In this document: in pieces, positions 13,690 to 15,773 of the stretch
How positions within the stretch are numbered: the first letter of the stretch is position 1
Layout of the letters: every line of letters starts with the position of its first letter
Assembly (NCBI RefSeq): GCF_030826625.1
Contig: NZ_JAPJNQ010000009.1
Location: 1-15,773 of the forward strand
Direction: 5' to 3'
DNA length: 15,773 nucleotides
Source: Corynebacterium sp.
Lineage (GTDB): Bacteria; Actinomycetota; Actinomycetes; Mycobacteriales; Mycobacteriaceae
The notes under the pieces: model-generated
Told to the model about the DNA's origin: nothing
The model's input: only the letters and a program-made list of their open reading frames with translations
The model's database searches: none
Made by a program: the position numbers and the translations under genes

Positions 13690-15165
13690 CTAGCCCCTCT
13701 CCGAATTGCCGCTGCGGCTGCCGCCAGTTCTTCCGGAACCACCGGAACCACCTGCTCGCCCGGAACCACCACTTCGCCCGGCGTCCTCATCAGCGTCCTC
13801 GCCGTCGAATTCTTCCACCAACTCCAACGACAAGCTCGACGGCACGTGGCGTTCGACCTCATCAACGGTGATGATCAACTGCCGGTTCGGTGCGGCATCG
13901 GCATCAATCCAGTCTTCTGGTTCTGCTTCCAACTCGATGGTGTGCGTTTCGCCTTCTTCAACCAACGAACCAACCTGCGCGATCAACAACCCGGCGACGG
14001 TCTCGTAATCACCTTCGGGCAGGTCGTGCCCAATGGCGCGCTCCACCTCATCCAGCGGGGTATCGCCGTCGACAGTCCAATGGTCCTCGGCGGTTTCGGT
14101 GATCTCTTCGGATTCCTCGATATCAATATCGTGCTCGTCGGTGACGTCGCCAAGAATTTCCTCGGCGAGATCCTCTAGGGTGACGATGCCGACGAAACCG
14201 CCGTACTCGTCAATCACGCAGGCCAGCTTCTCGTCGTTTTCTTGCAGTTCGACGACGACGTCGGGAAGCGGCATCAGCTCCGGTACGACCAAAGCTTCGC
14301 GCATCAGCTCCGTGGCCAAGGTGGTATCCGGCTTGTCTGTCAGCAAGATATCCGCCAGGTGCACCACACCGATCGGGGTGTGTTCGTCGTCGATGATGGG
14401 GTAGCGAGTATGCGCAATCGCCATGAGCTCCCGCAGCTCACCAAGAGTAGTCTCGGGGTCGATCACGTCGACGCGCGAACGCGGGATCATGGCATGTTCG
14501 ACGTCGTGGTCCGGGAAGTCCAGTAGCCGGTCGAGCACCATGAAGGTCTCGTCGTCAATGTCGCCGGTCTCGTGTGAGTTTTCGACGATGGACTCGAATT
14601 CTTTCGTCGTTGCCGATGCATCAATATCGGCGACCGGTTCGATGCGCAACAACCGCAGCAGAGCGTTGGAAGAAAGATCAAAGAATTTGATTAGCGGGCC
14701 GAAAATCCGCAGGTACCAGGCAGTAGAGCGCGACAGGAACAGCGCGGATTTCATCGGCGCGGCGATGGTGTAGTTCTTCGGGAACAGCTCACCGAAAATC
14801 ATCTGCACGATCGTCGATACCGCCAGCGCAGCGACGGTGCCGATCGCGACAGCAGCGGTGACTGAAATTCCCGTTGCCCCCAGCAGTGTACCCAGCGACT
14901 GCCCGACCAGCGGTTCTGCCACATAACCGACCAACAAACCGGTGACGGTAATACCCAGCTGCGCGCCGGAAAGCATAAATGACGTGCGATCAGTGATATT
15001 CAGTGCGCGCTGGCTGGCTTCGTCGCCACGCGCAGCGTTGGTGCGCAACAAAGCGCGATCCACCGACATATAGGAAAATTCTTGGGCCACAAAATAGCCA
15101 TTGGCCACGATGATCAAGAAAATCACCGCCAGGCCGAGAATGAGGAAAGCTACCGCACTGAGCAT
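13690..15165 (-). CDS. CNNM/CorC-family protein with DUF21, CBS pair and CorC_HlyC domains
   Basis: Membrane protein linked by family to Mg2+/Co2+ efflux or tolerance, once called hemolysin-like. The 491 residues have a DUF21 membrane domain (about 1-185) with SGAQLGIT (66-73) and GELFPKNYTI (125-134). Next is a CBS pair (about 215-340), with AMIPRSRVDVI, TRYPIIDDEHTPIGVVHLAD and EYGGFVGIVTLEDLAEEILGD cut by linkers. A CorC_HlyC domain follows (about 355-440, WTVDGDTPLDEVERAIG). The final 28 residues are a Gly/Ser/Arg tail (GGSGRAGGSGGSGR), odd for the family. The ATG at 15165 is supported by AGGTG 8 nt upstream. It is first in a two-gene operon with a shorter paralog and divergent from hemW. 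No gene symbol is safe. Confidence 0.92.
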   Translation of the reverse strand: MLSAVAFLILGLAVIFLIIVANGYFVAQEFSYMSVDRALLRTNAARGDEASQRALNITDRTSFMLSGAQLGITVTGLLVGYVAEPLVGQSLGTLLGATGISVTAAVAIGTVAALAVSTIVQMIFGELFPKNYTIAAPMKSALFLSRSTAWYLRIFGPLIKFFDLSSNALLRLLRIEPVADIDASATTKEFESIVENSHETGDIDDETFMVLDRLLDFPDHDVEHAMIPRSRVDVIDPETTLGELRELMAIAHTRYPIIDDEHTPIGVVHLADILLTDKPDTTLATELMREALVVPELMPLPDVVVELQENDEKLACVIDEYGGFVGIVTLEDLAEEILGDVTDEHDIDIEESEEITETAEDHWTVDGDTPLDEVERAIGHDLPEGDYETVAGLLIAQVGSLVEEGETHTIELEAEPEDWIDADAAPNRQLIITVDEVERHVPSSLSLELVEEFDGEDADEDAGRSGGSGRAGGSGGSGRTGGSRSGNSERG

Positions 15166-15357
15166 CAGCTCATCACCTGCCGAACCTGATAATTAGCGAG
15201 ACAATCAGCTCGATAATCAGATAGTTGCGGGTGCGGGGTGTCGATACTTCGACTCGGAGGCTCCACCATCATCCTTCCTGTGCTACCTGGCATTCACGCT
15301 ACCGTGCATGCACGAAACAAGCTGCACAACATGCAATAAATACGACCAGCGTACACC
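15166..15357. other. Divergent intergenic region between the CNNM operon and hemW
   Basis: No gene seen. Near the CNNM start it is AT-rich, with repeated GATAAT-like words (GATAATTAGC, CGATAATCAG) that could supply minus-strand -10 boxes. I cannot choose one. A short inverted repeat GTCGATACTTCGAC is at about 15239-15252, and GTGCATGCAC at about 15304-15313. Confidence 0.5.
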
Positions 15358-15387
15358 TTGGTTGGTGGCACGACCAACTATTAGGCT
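15358..15387 (+). promoter_or_regulatory. hemW promoter, leaderless type, with inverted repeat in the spacer
   Basis: TTGGTT (15358-15363), 18-nt spacer, TAGGCT (15382-15387), then 6 nt and the ATG at 15394. The 6-bp inverted repeat GTTGGT / ACCAAC (15361-15366 and 15373-15378) overlaps the -35 box and spacer, where a repressor would block polymerase. Confidence 0.55.
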
Positions 15388-15393
15388 GGTGCT

Positions 15394-15773
15394 ATGCAAT
15401 CGCAGTTGTCTTCGTCGTCGACAAGCCCATTCGGCTTGTATATCCACGTCCCGTTTTGTGCTACACGCTGCGGGTATTGCGATTTCAACACCTACACTCC
15501 GCGCGAAGCGGGCGGCGCAAACCCAGCTGGCTACCTGGATGCGCTCGATATCGAACTCGACCTGGCAGCCCAACGCGTCGGACGCGCAGCCGAGACCGTG
15601 TTCATCGGCGGCGGCACCCCATCGTTGCTGGGAGCGGATGGTTTAGCGCGGATCTTGACGACGGTGCGCAATACTTTCGGGCTTGCCGACGGCGCGGAGA
15701 TCACCACCGAGTCGAACCCGGAATCGACCTCGCCCGAGTTTTTCGCTGGCATCCGTGAAGCCGGCTACAACCG
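15394..15773 (+). CDS. hemW: HemW-type radical SAM protein (partial, C-terminus off the right edge)
   Basis: HemW proteins, often misnamed coproporphyrinogen III oxidase, are radical SAM proteins that bind heme and act in its delivery (family knowledge). The first 126 residues are present. The radical SAM cluster motif is seen as FCATRCGYC, with Cys22, Cys26 and Cys29 to hold the 4Fe-4S cluster. It is preceded by LYIHVPF, the start typical for the HemN/HemW family. FIGGGTPSLL (70-79) is the SAM-binding Gly motif, and ESNPE (106-110) follows. The single Cys after the triad (CGYCDF rather than CxYCxC) fits HemW better than true HemN. The ATG follows a leaderless-type promoter and has no ribosome binding site. 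It is divergent from the CNNM pair; in many actinobacteria hrcA and dnaJ lie downstream, beyond this window. Confidence 0.9.
   Translation, partial: MQSQLSSSSTSPFGLYIHVPFCATRCGYCDFNTYTPREAGGANPAGYLDALDIELDLAAQRVGRAAETVFIGGGTPSLLGADGLARILTTVRNTFGLADGAEITTESNPESTSPEFFAGIREAGYN

Noticed and set aside
13585..14178. A 197-codon plus-strand frame opposite the CNNM pair
   Set aside because: Antisense to CBS and CorC_HlyC coding sequence, spans a gene junction, and has no signals of its own.
15225..15758. A 177-codon plus-strand frame at the right end
   Set aside because: It overlaps hemW in another frame. The hemW frame from 15394 has the radical SAM cysteines and GGGTPS motif, so it is the real one.
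1..15773. CRISPR array, tRNA or rRNA gene, insertion sequence or prophage elements
   Set aside because: I saw no regularly spaced repeats, cloverleaf with anticodon, transposase, terminal repeats or target duplications. The AT-rich gene at 6376-7140 has no visible mobility gene or flanking repeat.

Overview
The window looks like chromosome from a Corynebacterium or a close relative in the Actinobacteria. Three things suggest this: a C-S lyase gene of the AecD type directly upstream of a BrnQ-type transporter, an arrangement known from C. glutamicum; moderately high GC with GTG/TTG starts; and several starts that fit leaderless transcription, with a TANNNT -10 box 6-7 nt before the ATG. A DUF222/HNH protein and a FadD15-type acyl-CoA synthetase fit the same assignment. 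I cannot name the species from sequence alone.

Left part, 1-4136, is all on the minus strand. In transcription order it holds a full ABC half-transporter, then aecD, then brnQ, which runs off the left edge. The aecD start at 2196 has its own -10 box, so it need not depend on the ABC gene. An intergenic stretch of about 300 bp (4137-4444) separates the ABC gene from a divergent lipoprotein gene. It contains a long hairpin followed by a U-run, facing into the ABC gene.

Middle part, 4445-7301: the lipoprotein gene converges on a minus-strand cluster. In transcription order that cluster is a 51-residue secreted peptide (too short for routine gene calling), a 254-residue protein I do not recognise, and a type B carboxylesterase. 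The genes are 5 and 3 nt apart, so they look like one operon. The unrecognised gene is visibly richer in A+T than its surroundings, which suggests transfer.

Right-middle part, 7487-12532, is on the plus strand. It holds two small membrane proteins (73 and 32 aa) with leaderless-type starts, a long-chain acyl-CoA synthetase, a 227-residue helical protein of unknown function with a strong ribosome binding site, and a DUF222/HNH nuclease-like protein with a Gln/Glu/Arg-rich insert.

Right part, 12652-15773: two adjacent CNNM/CorC-family (DUF21) membrane proteins on the minus strand, 3 nt apart. The first has CBS and CorC_HlyC domains; the second appears to have lost the latter. Divergent from them begins hemW, a radical SAM protein cut by the right edge.

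Most genes are ordinary housekeeping or transport functions. The parts that deserve a second look are the peptide/unknown/esterase operon, the attenuator-like hairpin before the ABC gene, the series of leaderless promoters, and the unequal CNNM pair.
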